Part shown: piece by piece, positions 42,164 through 51,498 of the stretch
Numbering within the stretch: position 1 is the first letter of the stretch
Layout: each line of letters starts with the position of its first letter
Source: an uncultured Coriobacteriaceae bacterium
GTDB lineage: Bacteria; Actinomycetota; Coriobacteriia; Coriobacteriales; Coriobacteriaceae
Assembly (NCBI GenBank): GCA_944322305.1
Contig: CALUOP010000003.1
Coordinates: 124,001 to 188,000 of the forward strand
Reading direction: 5' to 3'
Length of the DNA: 64,000 nucleotides
Position numbers and translations under genes: made by a program
Notes under the pieces: model-generated
Database searches by the model: none
What the model saw: only the letters and a program-made list of their open reading frames with translations
Told to the model about the DNA's origin: nothing

Positions 42164-43120
42164 CTACCGGCTGAAGTCGAGCTGGGCGATGACGTCCTTC
42201 AGAGCCTCGGAGCTGCGCATGAGCTCGGCGCGCTCGTCCTCGTCCATGGGGATGGGCACGCGACACACCACGCCATCGCGGCCCACGACCGTGGGCATGG
42301 AGATGCACACGTCGTCGATGCCGTACTCGCCCACCATCAGGCTGGAGATAGGCATGACCGTGCGCTCGTCGCGCATGATGGCGGCGCACAGACGGCGCAC
42401 CGACATGGCGATGCCGTAGTACGTGGCGTGCTTGCGGTCGATGATCTCGTACGCGCTGTTCTTGACTTCCTCGGCAATGCGGCGCTCGGTGGCCTCGTGG
42501 TCGAAGTGGCCGAGCATCTCGCAGAAGGCGGGAAGCGGCACGCCGGACACGTTGGCGCTCGACCACACGGCGAGCTCGGAGTCGCCATGCTCGCCCACAA
42601 CCCAAGCATGCACGTCGCGTGCGTCAACGCCCAGGTGCTGGCCGAGCATGTACTTGAGGCGCGCGGAGTCGAGCACGGTGCCCGACCCGATGACGCGCGA
42701 CTCAGGTAGCCCGGAAAGCTTGAGTGCGGTGTAGGTGAGCACGTCCACCGGGTTGGACACGATGAGCAAAATGCCGCCGAAGCCGGAGTCCCTGATCTGC
42801 GGGATAATGGTCTTGAAGATGGCCACGTTCTTGTTCACAAGGTCCAGGCGGGTCTCGCCAGGCTTCTGAGCCGCGCCGGCGGTTACCACGATAATGGCCG
42901 CGTCGGCCGCGTCGGCGTAGGTGCCGGCGTACACGCGGCACGGCGCCGGGGCAAACGGCACGCCGTGGCCGATGTCGAGCGCCTCGCCCTCGGCACGCGC
43001 CTGGTCTACGTCTATCAGCACGATCTCGGAGAAAATGCCGCTCTGCATCAGCGCGAACGCAGACGACGAGCCCACGAACCCGCAGCCAACAACGGCCACC
43101 TTGCGATTGTTTACGGTCAT
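42164..43120 (-). CDS. ldh: L-lactate dehydrogenase
   Basis: 318 residues, cytosolic NADH-dependent reduction of pyruvate to L-lactate. Dinucleotide loop VAVVGCGFVGSSSAFAL, substrate/loop Arg in KPGETRLDLV, NPVDVLTY, and catalytic His in VVGEHGDSELAVWS. Start ATG 43120 with GGGAG 10 bases upstream. A TATAAG about 40 bases further upstream could be the -10. Transcribed divergently from galM. Allosteric status unknown. Confidence 0.95.
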   Translation of the reverse strand: MTVNNRKVAVVGCGFVGSSSAFALMQSGIFSEIVLIDVDQARAEGEALDIGHGVPFAPAPCRVYAGTYADAADAAIIVVTAGAAQKPGETRLDLVNKNVAIFKTIIPQIRDSGFGGILLIVSNPVDVLTYTALKLSGLPESRVIGSGTVLDSARLKYMLGQHLGVDARDVHAWVVGEHGDSELAVWSSANVSGVPLPAFCEMLGHFDHEATERRIAEEVKNSAYEIIDRKHATYYGIAMSVRRLCAAIMRDERTVMPISSLMVGEYGIDDVCISMPTVVGRDGVVCRVPIPMDEDERAELMRSSEALKDVIAQLDFSR

Positions 43121-43322
43121 AGGTGCCACGCTCCCTTTCCGTTGCGATAATTGACACTCGTCCAACCTTATATCCCATATCGCATGGTGCTATACCGAAA
43201 CGCCGTTAAGCTGGCAGTTATGCACAGCAGACACGGTGCGGCACAAAGGCGCGTGCTACAGTGGGGCCGTGAGCTTTGCACCTAGAACCCACCACCCGGC
43301 AACCCGCAACCAAGGAGACGCA

Positions 43323-44381
43323 ATGGTCAGCGCAATACCTTTCGGCACCATGCCAGACGGGCGCACCTTCACCCTGTACGAGATAAGCGACAACACCCCC
43401 GGCGGCATCACCGCGCGCGTCACAGACCTCGGCGCAACCATCGTCGGCATCGACGCGCCGGACCGCTCCGGCCAGATGGCCGACGTGGTGCTCGGCTTTG
43501 ACGACGGCGCGCGCTACCTTGCCAACAACGCCGCGTACTTCGGCGCCACCGTGGGCCCCAGCGCCAACCGCACCGAGGGCGGGCGCGTGCCCGTGGGCGA
43601 TACCGTGTACCAGCTGCTGCAAAACGAGGGCGCAAACAACCTCCACACCGACCCCGACCACGGCCTGCACGCCCAGCTGTGGACGGCGCTGCCCGACGAG
43701 CGCGGCGTGACCATGGCCTGCGCCGTGCCGGACGGCGCCTACGGCCTGCCGGGCAACCGCGTCTTCATGGTGCGCTACGAGGTGCACGGCGCAACGCTGC
43801 GCGCGAGCTACCGCGTCACCAGCGACGCCGAAACCTTTGTGAACCTCACGAACCACGCCTACTTCAACCTGGCCGGCGAGGGCGCAGGCTCGGTGCTCGA
43901 CCACGAGCTGACCCTGCGCGCGCAAACCTACACGCCGCAGGACAGCGCGCACATCCCCACCGGCGAGATCGCCCCGGTGGCAGGCACCCCCTTTGACTTC
44001 ACTGCGGCAAAGCCCCTCGGCGCCGACATTGACGCCGACAACGAGCAGATCCGCTTCGGGTCCGGCTACGACCACAACTTCTGCATCGACGGGTTCGACC
44101 CGGAGGCGACCGAGCCGCGCGTGGCGGCGCGCCTGCGCGACCCCGCAAGCGGCCGCACCCTCGAGCTCGCCACCACCCTGCCCGGCTTGCAGGTGTACAC
44201 CGGCAACTTCGTGGGCGAGAAAAACGCCAAGGGCGGCCACAGCTACCACGGGCGCGAGAGCGTTGCCTTAGAGCCGCAGTTCTACCCCTCGAACCTGCTG
44301 CGGCCCGGCTTCCCGCAGGCCCTCTTCGGTCCGCAGCGCCCGTACCGCGCAGTGAACGAGTATCGCTTCTCGGCTGAGTAG
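43323..44381 (+). CDS. galM: Aldose 1-epimerase (galactose mutarotase)
   Basis: Interconverts alpha and beta anomers of aldoses. Motifs: YFGATVGPSANRT, the catalytic His in NLTNHAYFNLAG, GYDHNFCID and the catalytic Glu region SVALEPQFYP. 352 residues, standard. ATG 43323 follows AAGGAGACGC. No gal genes are adjacent. It converges on hyaC; the 87-base spacer has GGGCGAG and CCTTCTCGCC, which may pair as a shared terminator. Confidence 0.94.
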   Translation: MVSAIPFGTMPDGRTFTLYEISDNTPGGITARVTDLGATIVGIDAPDRSGQMADVVLGFDDGARYLANNAAYFGATVGPSANRTEGGRVPVGDTVYQLLQNEGANNLHTDPDHGLHAQLWTALPDERGVTMACAVPDGAYGLPGNRVFMVRYEVHGATLRASYRVTSDAETFVNLTNHAYFNLAGEGAGSVLDHELTLRAQTYTPQDSAHIPTGEIAPVAGTPFDFTAAKPLGADIDADNEQIRFGSGYDHNFCIDGFDPEATEPRVAARLRDPASGRTLELATTLPGLQVYTGNFVGEKNAKGGHSYHGRESVALEPQFYPSNLLRPGFPQALFGPQRPYRAVNEYRFSAE

Positions 44382-44468
44382 CCGACCCCGCCGCATGCAA
44401 AAGGGCGAGCCGGCGTTTCTCGCGCGCAGCCCGCCCTTCTCGCCTTGCAGCTACCTCACACTGCGCTG

Positions 44469-45245
44469 CTACTCTTTGCCGTGCTTCTCCCGGGCAGCCA
44501 CCGCCGCCGCGTCGGCAGCCGCGCGCACCGGGTCCTTGAAGGTCTCGCCGTAGTCGGGCTCCTTGCCCATGCCGTCGAAACCGGTGATGTTCATCGTGTC
44601 GGGGTCGTACACCAGGCCGGGCGTCTCCTTCCAGAAGAAGATCAGCGTGGCCGGGCTCGCGCCCTCAACCAGCGACAGGTAGATGTGGATGCACATGAAG
44701 ATGATGAACACCCACATGCAGAGGTAGTGGATCACGCGCATGTTCATGGGGCCGCCCACCAGCTCGAGCCCCCAGGTGAACACCGGCCAGTTCATCGTGG
44801 GTCCCCACAGACAAAAGCCCGTGTATGCCGTGAAGAAGATCAGCGGCGCGATGAGCAGGTACACGATCTTCTGCGGCACGCCGAGCTTGGCGGCGATGGG
44901 ATGCTCGCGGCGCAGGAACAGGTAGTAGCTGATCCACGCCCACAGCTGGTGCTTGTTGTCTTTCTGCGGCAGCCAGGTCTTGTAGTCGCGCACGAGACGG
45001 CGCGTGCCGCCCGCCGGCGCCGACTTGAACACGAACGCGAAGACGATGCGCACGATGCAGTTGATCACCAGCACGAAGGCGAAGAACATGTGCAGCCCGC
45101 GCGCGATCCCCATGACGCCCGGGATCAGCGGATAGTGAATCTGCAGGCCGGAAACGATGAGGACGATCATCGCGATGAGGTTCACCCAGTGCGTCGCCAC
45201 CATGGGCAGCGGGTGCGCCTCACGGTAATGGGCCAGGTGCGCCAT
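44469..45245 (-). CDS. hyaC: NiFe hydrogenase b-type cytochrome subunit
   Basis: 258 residues with four main membrane helices and haem-ligand-type His residues (MVATHWVN, GLHMFFAF, RVIHYLCMW, MCIHIYLSL). It anchors the HyaAB dimer and passes electrons from H2 to the quinone pool or another acceptor. Start ATG 45245 directly follows the hyaB stop. The C-terminal 30 residues are charged and Ala-rich. Confidence 0.94.
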   Translation of the reverse strand: MAHLAHYREAHPLPMVATHWVNLIAMIVLIVSGLQIHYPLIPGVMGIARGLHMFFAFVLVINCIVRIVFAFVFKSAPAGGTRRLVRDYKTWLPQKDNKHQLWAWISYYLFLRREHPIAAKLGVPQKIVYLLIAPLIFFTAYTGFCLWGPTMNWPVFTWGLELVGGPMNMRVIHYLCMWVFIIFMCIHIYLSLVEGASPATLIFFWKETPGLVYDPDTMNITGFDGMGKEPDYGETFKDPVRAAADAAAVAAREKHGKE

Positions 45246-46910
45246 CTACCTCACCCCCCAGGGAGTCGTGAGCGTGTTGAAGCTGCGGCCGGTCTTGGGC
45301 TCGGACAGGTGGCAGGCGCACGCCGTGCACGGGTCGAAGCTGTGCACGATGCGCACCGCGTCCACCGGCTTCTCCAGGTCGACCACCGGCGTGCCCACCA
45401 ACGCCTCCTCAAGCGGGCCGGGCGTGCCCTCGGCGTCGCGCGGCGAGAGGTTCCAGGTAGACGGGATGATGATCTGGTAGTCGTCCACCTTGCCGCCGTT
45501 CACGCGCTCGTAGTGCAGCAGCGCGCCGCGCGGAGCCTCCCACAGGCCCAGGCCGGCGCCCGCGCTCTGCTCGGCCGGCTGGTAGTAGGCCGCCTCGCCG
45601 GCGTCCATCAGGGCGATAAGCTCGTTGGACATGTCCTCCATGATGCTCGCCACGTAGGACGCCTCGAGCACGCGCGTGGCGATGCGGCCGAGCACGCTGT
45701 TGAGCTTGGCGACCGGCAGGTTGAGCGTGGCGAGCAGGTTGTCGACCGCCTGCTGGATGGGATCGACGCCGCGGATGTAGGCCGCCAGCACGCGCGCCAC
45801 GCCGCCGGCCTCGTAGGTCTCGCCGTCGTAGCGCGGGGCCTTGCTCCAGGTGTACTTGCGCGCGTAGTCCTTGCCGTAGTCGGGCCAGATGGGCTGGGTG
45901 ACGCCGTCGGTGGGGTTGCGCGCCGGGCCGTTCTCGTAGAAGGCGCGCGTCACGTCCTCGGTGATGAGGTCGGGGTTCACGTTCGCCAGCGTCATCGAGC
46001 CGTCGGCGCCCAGCTTGGTCATGCCCGAGGGCAGGTAGCGGTTGGACATCTCGCGGTCCGCGCGGTCCAGCACGCCAAAGGCCACGTAGCGGCCGGGGCC
46101 CGCGCCCAGATCGGCCAGGTTGGGATAGCGCTCGGCGATCATGAGCATGTCGGGGACCATCGTGCCGTCGATCCAGGCGCGCAGGTCGCGCACGCGGTAC
46201 ACGACCTCGTCGAGCTTGTCGATCGTGGGCATGAACGAGGTGCCGCCCGGGATGGAGGTCATGATGTGCGGCATCTTGCCGCCGAGCATGGCGCAGATCT
46301 GCGAGGCCTTGGCCTGGTTCTCAAGCCCCTCGAAGTAGTGCGCCACGCCCACCAGGTCCTCGGCGGGGGTGAGCTTGTAAGAGGAGCTGCCGTCGGCATC
46401 CTTGCAGTCGTACCAGTTGCCCGAGAAGATCGAGAGCTGGCCGTTCTCGGCAAACGCCGTGATGCGCGCGTGCACGTCCTTGAAGTCGGTGGCGCGGGTG
46501 CCGTACTGCTGGCACACCTCGTAGGCCTCCATGGGGTCGGCCGCGAGCGCGTTCATGGGGTTGATGTAGTCCAAGCCGTTGAGGTTGTAGAACCACAGGA
46601 TCGTGGAGTGCAGGATCTGCCCGCCCTCGGCGAGGTTGCGCACCAGCCGGGCGCCCTCGGGGATCTGGATCCCCAGCGCCTCCTCGGCCGCCATGGCCGA
46701 GGCGTGCGCATGGCTCACCGGGCACACGCCGCAGATGCGCTGGGCGATAAGCGCCGCGTCGTAGGGCGTGCGGCCCTTGAGCGCGTTCTCCATGCCGCGG
46801 AACAGCCCGCCCGAAGCCCACGCCTCGGTAACCTGGCCGTCCTCGACCTCCATCTCAATGCCCAGATGCCCCTCGATGCGGGTGATCGGGTCTACGGTGG
46901 AACGCGCCAT
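45246..46910 (-). CDS. hyaB: NiFe hydrogenase large subunit
   Basis: 554 residues, carries the Ni-Fe(CN)2CO site. N-terminal ligands RICGVC (Cys60, Cys63) and C-terminal DPCTACACH (Cys528, Cys531) are intact, followed by a 20-residue tail that a HyaD-type protease would remove after His534. Group 1-type uptake hydrogenase by subunit set. ATG 46910 overlaps the hyaA stop by one base. Maturation genes are not in the window. Confidence 0.96.
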   Translation of the reverse strand: MARSTVDPITRIEGHLGIEMEVEDGQVTEAWASGGLFRGMENALKGRTPYDAALIAQRICGVCPVSHAHASAMAAEEALGIQIPEGARLVRNLAEGGQILHSTILWFYNLNGLDYINPMNALAADPMEAYEVCQQYGTRATDFKDVHARITAFAENGQLSIFSGNWYDCKDADGSSSYKLTPAEDLVGVAHYFEGLENQAKASQICAMLGGKMPHIMTSIPGGTSFMPTIDKLDEVVYRVRDLRAWIDGTMVPDMLMIAERYPNLADLGAGPGRYVAFGVLDRADREMSNRYLPSGMTKLGADGSMTLANVNPDLITEDVTRAFYENGPARNPTDGVTQPIWPDYGKDYARKYTWSKAPRYDGETYEAGGVARVLAAYIRGVDPIQQAVDNLLATLNLPVAKLNSVLGRIATRVLEASYVASIMEDMSNELIALMDAGEAAYYQPAEQSAGAGLGLWEAPRGALLHYERVNGGKVDDYQIIIPSTWNLSPRDAEGTPGPLEEALVGTPVVDLEKPVDAVRIVHSFDPCTACACHLSEPKTGRSFNTLTTPWGVR

Positions 46911-48313
46911 TACTCATCGCCTCCCTCGGCATGCGTGTCGTTGTTGGAATCGGCGGCCTGCGGGGCCTCCTTGGCCGCGGCCTTGCGAGCGGCGGCGTCG
47001 CGCTTGCGGTGCAGACCGGTGTTCTTGGGCTCCAGGCCCATCTCGTCCAGATCGTCGTAGAGCCTCTGGGCGCGCGCACCGGCCTCGTGGGCCTCGGGTC
47101 CGCCGTGCTTCTCGTCCCAGCGGCGCTCAGGCTCGAAGTCGGCGCCGCCGTCCATGCGGCCGGCGAGCTTCATGCCGGCGCAGTGCACGCCCAAGACCGC
47201 CACCACCAGCACCGTGAGGCCAACGGCCACCGTGGTGGGCTGGAAGGTGATCGGGCCCACCGCGAAGTCGCGGTGGCGCTCCAGGAAGGGGGTGTTCTCG
47301 TCCACCCAGTTGGCCTGGGGGTTCATCGGGTTGATCGTGGCGCAGCCGGCGCACGGCGCACCCGCCTCCACGCACCAGGACAGCGAGCGGTTCCAGCGCG
47401 TCACCGCGCACGGGGCGTAGGTCTGCGGGCCCTTGCAGCCCAGCGGGTAGAGGCAGTAGCCCTTGGCCTCCTCCTCGCTGCCGAACTGGTACACGAACTC
47501 GCCGTTCTCAAAGTGGCCGCGGCGCGGGCAGTTGTCGTGGATGGTCTGGCTGAAAAGCGCCGCCGGCTCGTTCTTGTCGTTGAGCTCGGGAAGGTGGCCG
47601 GTGAGCACGTACTCCAAGATGACGGAGGTGAGCCACTCGGGGTTGGCCGGGCAACACGGGATGTTCACCACCGGCACGTCCACGTTGTGCTCGGAGAGGA
47701 ACTTCTGCACGCCCATGGCGTCGGCGTCGTCGGGGCGCACGGCCATCCAGCCGCCGTCGCACGCGCACGAGCCCAGGGCGATAACCGCCTCCGCGTTCTT
47801 CACGGTCTCGAGCAGCACGTCGGTGCCCTTCTCGTCCGCAACGCGCAGGATGTTGCCGTCATAGGCGGTGACCACGGCGCCCTCGTACACCACGAGGTAG
47901 CTGCCGGCCTCGATGGTCTCGCGGCGCGCCTCCTCAAGCGAGTGGCCGGCAGCGGCCGAGAGCGTCTCGGAGTAGTTGAGCGCGATGGTCTCGAGCACGA
48001 GCTGCGGGATGTCGGGCGTCGTGCCCTGGGTGAGCGCCTCGGTGCAGCCGGTGCACGAGCTGCCCTCAAGCCAGATCACCGGCAGCAGCTTGCCGCCCTC
48101 GGCGCCGATCTCCAGCGCCTCGGCCACCTGCGGAGCCGCTAGCTGGGAAAGCCCCATCATGCCGGCAAGGCAGCCGCAGTACTTCAGGAAGTCGCGGCGG
48201 GTAAAGCCGTTGAGCTCGAGCTTCTGCGCGAGCTTGGAGGTTGCACGCGTCTCGGGCTGGGCCGATGCGGATGAAACGGACGCGCGGCGCCCGCTCGTAT
48301 CCAGCAATGCCAT
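46910..48313 (-). CDS. hyaA: NiFe hydrogenase small subunit
   Basis: 467 residues. Tat signal with GFTRRDFLKYCG (Arg39-Arg40) exports the folded AB dimer. Fe-S ligands include EGSSCTGCTE (Cys87, Cys90), GSCACDGGW, PCCPANPEW and PLGCKGP. A C-terminal helix (TTVAVGLTVLVVAVLGVH) anchors it in the membrane, and an unusual charged tail of about 90 residues follows. ATG 48313 follows GGGGAGG; the earlier open frame has no ribosome site. First gene of hyaABC. Confidence 0.95.
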   Translation of the reverse strand: MALLDTSGRRASVSSASAQPETRATSKLAQKLELNGFTRRDFLKYCGCLAGMMGLSQLAAPQVAEALEIGAEGGKLLPVIWLEGSSCTGCTEALTQGTTPDIPQLVLETIALNYSETLSAAAGHSLEEARRETIEAGSYLVVYEGAVVTAYDGNILRVADEKGTDVLLETVKNAEAVIALGSCACDGGWMAVRPDDADAMGVQKFLSEHNVDVPVVNIPCCPANPEWLTSVILEYVLTGHLPELNDKNEPAALFSQTIHDNCPRRGHFENGEFVYQFGSEEEAKGYCLYPLGCKGPQTYAPCAVTRWNRSLSWCVEAGAPCAGCATINPMNPQANWVDENTPFLERHRDFAVGPITFQPTTVAVGLTVLVVAVLGVHCAGMKLAGRMDGGADFEPERRWDEKHGGPEAHEAGARAQRLYDDLDEMGLEPKNTGLHRKRDAAARKAAAKEAPQAADSNNDTHAEGGDE

Positions 48314-48382
48314 AGAACACCTCCCCTTTCTCAAAGGAGCCTGCAAGAAATTCTCAGCGCTTCTGCGCATGTCGCTTTACCC

Positions 48383-48400
48383 ATTATGACGCATTGCGTC
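48383..48400 (-). promoter_or_regulatory. hya promoter -10 with adjoining palindrome
   Basis: Minus strand CATAAT (48383-48388) is directly preceded by the 13-bp palindrome GACGCAATGCGTC (48388-48400), i.e. in the -10/-35 spacer, where a bound repressor would block polymerase. No good -35 is visible. The rest of the 411-base spacer (48401-48660) shows no gene or repeat. Confidence 0.45.
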
Positions 48401-48663
48401 CAGAAAAAAGTTCACGGGTTGACCGCAACTGAACAGAATTTGGCGTTTTGGTTCGGTTTTTGGTCATCTGTGATCGCAAAGGGTCGGAATGTTGGGGTGC
48501 CGATCCCCGTGCGGTGCGGGACGAAGCAAAGAGACGCCGCCCCTCCCGGCCCTGCGGCGCGCAGGTTGGAGGCGCTGATCTGCCGCCCCTACTCGCTGAC
48601 CCCCCACACGACGCGCAGGGCGAAAACTGCGGGCGCGCGATGGCGCGGAGCGCGCCGAAACGC

Positions 48664-48699
48664 AAAAAACCCGCCCGCCGCGGGAATGCGGCGGGCGGG
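48664..48699 (-). terminator. Intrinsic terminator after rubrerythrin
   Basis: Perfect 12-bp stem CCCGCCCGCCGC / GCGGCGGGCGGG with a 6-base loop followed by TTTTTT on the minus strand. Confidence 0.9.
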
Positions 48700-48724
48700 C
48701 TCGTCCAGACTAGCCTGCGAGGCG

Positions 48725-49264
48725 TTAGTAGTTAACGGACTGCTCCTCGAAGTAAGCCTGCGGATGAGCGCAAACGGGGCAGATCTGCGGAGCGGTGGGG
48801 CCAACGTGCAGGTGGCCGCAGTTCAGGCACTTCCAAACCTTCACGCCCTCGCGAGTGAAGACCTCGCCCTTCTCGACGCGCTCGGCGAGCTTGAGGTAAC
48901 GCTCCTCGTGCGCCTTCTCCACAGCGCCGACGCCGCGCATCTTAGCGGCGATCTCCTTGAAGCCCTCCTCCTCGGCGGTGTCCGCGAACTCGGCGTACAT
49001 GGTGGTCCACTCGTAGTTCTCGCCCGCCGCAGCGTCCTTGAGGTTGGTGAGGGTGTCCGGCACTTCGCCGCCGTGCAGGTACTTGAACCACAGCTTGGCG
49101 TGCTCGGACTCGTTCAGCGCCGTCTCCATGAAGATGTTCTGGATCTGAACGTAGCCCTCCTTCTTGGCCTTGGAGGCGTAGTAACGATACTTGGTGTGGG
49201 CCTGGGACTCGCCGGCAAACGCAGCCTCGAGGTTCTTCTTAGTCTGGGAGTTCTCGAAATCCAT
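48725..49264 (-). CDS. rbr: Rubrerythrin
   Basis: Peroxide-reducing di-iron protein of anaerobes. The four-helix domain carries the Glu/His ligands in [32 protein letters not shown] and VEKAHEERY. The C-terminal rubredoxin site is [10 protein letters not shown] and [11 protein letters not shown] (two CxxC pairs). 179 residues, full length. ATG 49264 follows GGAGGG. Monocistronic, with its own terminator. A TATAAC on the minus strand at about 49330 may be the -10. Confidence 0.96.
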   Translation of the reverse strand: MDFENSQTKKNLEAAFAGESQAHTKYRYYASKAKKEGYVQIQNIFMETALNESEHAKLWFKYLHGGEVPDTLTNLKDAAAGENYEWTTMYAEFADTAEEEGFKEIAAKMRGVGAVEKAHEERYLKLAERVEKGEVFTREGVKVWKCLNCGHLHVGPTAPQICPVCAHPQAYFEEQSVNY

Positions 49265-49428
49265 TGGTATCCCTCCATGTTGCGCTCTATGCGCCGCTGC
49301 GGCTTAGCGACGCGGTCTTTCTGGGTTATACCCCATGGCCGGCGATTCTATGGCGAGACTTCCGAAGAAAGTTTCCGCAGGTACCGAGGTGTAACGTGTG
49401 CAAGCGTAAGCAGATTTGACGGCAGGCT

Positions 49429-49565
49429 TCAGTTTGTCGCTGTTTCGGCACCTAATCGCCAGCCGGCCGCTCAGTTGGCCGCCGTTTCGGCACCCAATCG
49501 CCAGCTGGCTGCTCAGTTGGCCGCCGTTTCGGCACCCAATCGCCAGCTGCTCGCTGTTTCGACCG
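49429..49565. repeat. 42-bp tandem repeat (about 3 copies)
   Basis: GTTTCGGCACC starts at 49442, 49484 and 49526 (period 42). A shorter unit with GTTTCG follows at 49556. Each unit contains CAATCGCCAGC and CTCAGTTGGCCGCC, which can fold back on one another. It lies between rbr and mutY. Confidence 0.7.
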
Positions 49566-49745
49566 CCAAGGATTCAGTTGGTCGCGTTTGCAACATCCTC
49601 GGAACGGTTGGTCGCTCTGCCGACGTGCAACCCCCGGTTTTCCGGAAGATAGGCAACGTTTCCGCGGCTAACGCGCGCTGAGCTGTCATAACAGCGTTTA
49701 ACCAGCGCCTTAGATGCGATAAAAGCGCCCAACCTGGCGAGATGC
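49561..49745. repeat. Diverged relative of repeat family B
   Basis: Contains TCAGTTGGTCGCG, CGGTTGGTCGC, a centre with GGTTTTCCGGAAGATA (compare 31015-31040 and 31930-31948), and then decayed complements ending GCGATAAAAGCGCCCAACC. With the 42-bp tandem it fills most of the 590-base rbr-mutY spacer. Confidence 0.5.
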
Positions 49746-49854
49746 CTGGTGCCACGCAAGACCGCAGGCACCACGCCCGTGCGTGCCCCGGGCCACTGCA
49801 ATGAGCACCGGTAAAATCTGCGCCCATTGCGCCACGCCCGCGCGTCCCGAGCCG

Positions 49855-50943
49855 CTACGCGATGCGCCACCGTCCGTCTTCTCGGAGGCAGAAGCCCTCG
49901 GTAGCCAGCTTGACGAGAAGCTCGTCTACCAGCGCGAACTCCACGGGCGGACGACCGGCGTCCTGCTCGACGGCGCTCAGACGCGCAGCCAGCTCGGCAG
50001 CCGTGGAACCTTCGGCGCCGTCCTCGCGGTCGGCAAGCAGCAGGCGCACCAGCTCGGCGCGCTTTTGTCGCACGCTGCCTTCAAACGCGCTTTGGCGCGT
50101 GTGGGCGGCCGAGCGGCGCGACGGGTTGGGCAGGGTCTGTTTGAGGTACGCGCCGTAGTCGAGCAGCGCATAGTACCAGGCGCGCGGCGTGTCGTCGGCA
50201 TCCTGCGGGGTGGCAAACGGCGGCAGCGGCGCCTTGCGCGAACGCCGGCTCGCACGGCCTGCGGACCCGGCGCCACCTTCCGCGGCCATGACGCCGCCCG
50301 CCGCAGCCGCAACATCGCCCGCCGCGTCAGGAGCCGCCACATCCCCGCAGCTTCCTGCCGGGGCGTCCGGGCAGTTGGTGGCAATCAGCGGAACGAGCTC
50401 GCGGTCGGGCACGCCCACCGCGTCGGGGAAGAACGCGTGAAGAAACACCGAGCGCACGTTAGTCTCCAGGTACACGCCCGGCAGATTGAAGGCAAAGGAG
50501 CGGATGCCCTGCGCGGTAGCCGGCCCGATGCCCGGCAGCGCCACGAGCTCCTCGGTCTTTTGCGGGAACACGCCCCCGTGCTCGGCCACGATCTTCTCGG
50601 CCGCGCTTTTAAGCGCTAGGGCCCGGCGGTTGTAGCCCATGCCCTGCCAGGCAGCCAGCACCTCGGCCACCGGGGCGGCGGCCAGCGCCTCTACGGAGGG
50701 GAAGCGCTCAAGCCAGGTGCCCCAACGCTGCTCCACGCGGGCAACCTGGGTTTGCTGCAGCATGACCTCCGACAGCCAGATCTCGTACGGGTCGCACGTG
50801 TTGCGCCACGGCAGATCGCGATACAGGCGGACGCCCTCCGCGCGCACCAACGTGCGGAAGGCGTCCGAAGCAGCCGGCACAACGGGCGCGGCGCCCGTTG
50901 TGCCGGTTGCGGCTGTTGCTTGTGCGTGCTTGCGTGCGGACAC
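49855..50943 (-). CDS. MutY-like HhH-GPD adenine DNA glycosylase without Fe-S cluster
   Basis: 362 residues. MutY/EndoIII fold: WLSEVMLQQTQV (Glu59, corresponding to the MutY general acid), helix-hairpin-helix LPGIGPATAQGIRSFAF (136-152). The usual catalytic Asp position reads LETNVRSV (Glu160). No C-x6-C-x2-C-x5-C iron-sulfur motif is seen; instead NPSRRSAAHTRQSAFEGS is followed by a winged-helix-like tail. An Ala/Gly-rich insertion spans about 192-245. GTG 50943 is the apparent start, with only a weak GGAG upstream. Repairs A opposite 8-oxoG if the family assignment holds. Confidence 0.82.
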   Translation of the reverse strand: MSARKHAQATAATGTTGAAPVVPAASDAFRTLVRAEGVRLYRDLPWRNTCDPYEIWLSEVMLQQTQVARVEQRWGTWLERFPSVEALAAAPVAEVLAAWQGMGYNRRALALKSAAEKIVAEHGGVFPQKTEELVALPGIGPATAQGIRSFAFNLPGVYLETNVRSVFLHAFFPDAVGVPDRELVPLIATNCPDAPAGSCGDVAAPDAAGDVAAAAGGVMAAEGGAGSAGRASRRSRKAPLPPFATPQDADDTPRAWYYALLDYGAYLKQTLPNPSRRSAAHTRQSAFEGSVRQKRAELVRLLLADREDGAEGSTAAELAARLSAVEQDAGRPPVEFALVDELLVKLATEGFCLREDGRWRIA

Positions 50944-50965
50944 GTTGCGTTAAACTCCGCGCGCC

Positions 50966-51448
50966 CTACTCCGCCATGCGGACGGGAGCCCCCGCGTAGA
51001 TGGGGAACGCGTCGGGGTCGGTGAACTTGGGGTCAACGCGCGGGCGCTTCGTGCCTTTCACGACCTCCTCCAGCGTAACGGAGCTCAGGTAGTCGCTCAC
51101 CAGCGACTGCACGCCGACCCACACCGGGTGGAACTGGCAGAAGCAGGAGCGGCTGCACTCGGCACCGTCGGCGCAGCAGTCGTTCATCACAAAGGGGCCC
51201 TGCACAGCCTCAACCACCTGTTTAAGCGTGACCTTGGAGGGGTCGACCTTGAGGCGCATGCCGCCGTGCACGCCGCGAAGGCTCTCGATGATGCCCGCGT
51301 GCACGAGGCTGTGCTGAATGGAGCGCGCAAACGAGTACGGAACGTCGTTCTGCTCGGCAGCAACGCGCACCGAGAGCAGGGCGCCTTCGTTCTCGATCAG
51401 CATGGCCAGCATGCGAAGCGCATAGTCGGTTTTACGTGTGATGTCCAC
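50966..51448 (-). CDS. Rrf2-family transcriptional regulator with Cys cluster
   Basis: 160 residues. N-terminal winged helix (ITRKTDYALRMLAML, VRVAAEQNDVPYSFARSIQHSL, GIIESLRGVHGG) followed by five Cys in CCADGAECSRSCFC, typical for an Fe-S sensor of the IscR/NsrR/RsrR group. GTG 51448 follows GGGAG; the frame extends upstream without a start signal. It could sense redox, NO or cluster status. Palindromes in its leader suggest autoregulation. mutY follows 22 bases downstream and may be co-transcribed. Confidence 0.9.
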   Translation of the reverse strand: MDITRKTDYALRMLAMLIENEGALLSVRVAAEQNDVPYSFARSIQHSLVHAGIIESLRGVHGGMRLKVDPSKVTLKQVVEAVQGPFVMNDCCADGAECSRSCFCQFHPVWVGVQSLVSDYLSSVTLEEVVKGTKRPRVDPKFTDPDAFPIYAGAPVRMAE

Positions 51449-51498
51449 CTGTTCACTCCCGTTGAGACGTGGTAGAAATTGCATGAAGGTACAGTGGA

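Noticed and set aside
44405-44444. Strong intrinsic terminator between galM and hyaC
   Set aside because: Only a 6-bp GGCGAG / CTCGCC pair with no T run on either strand; noted under galM but too weak to list separately.
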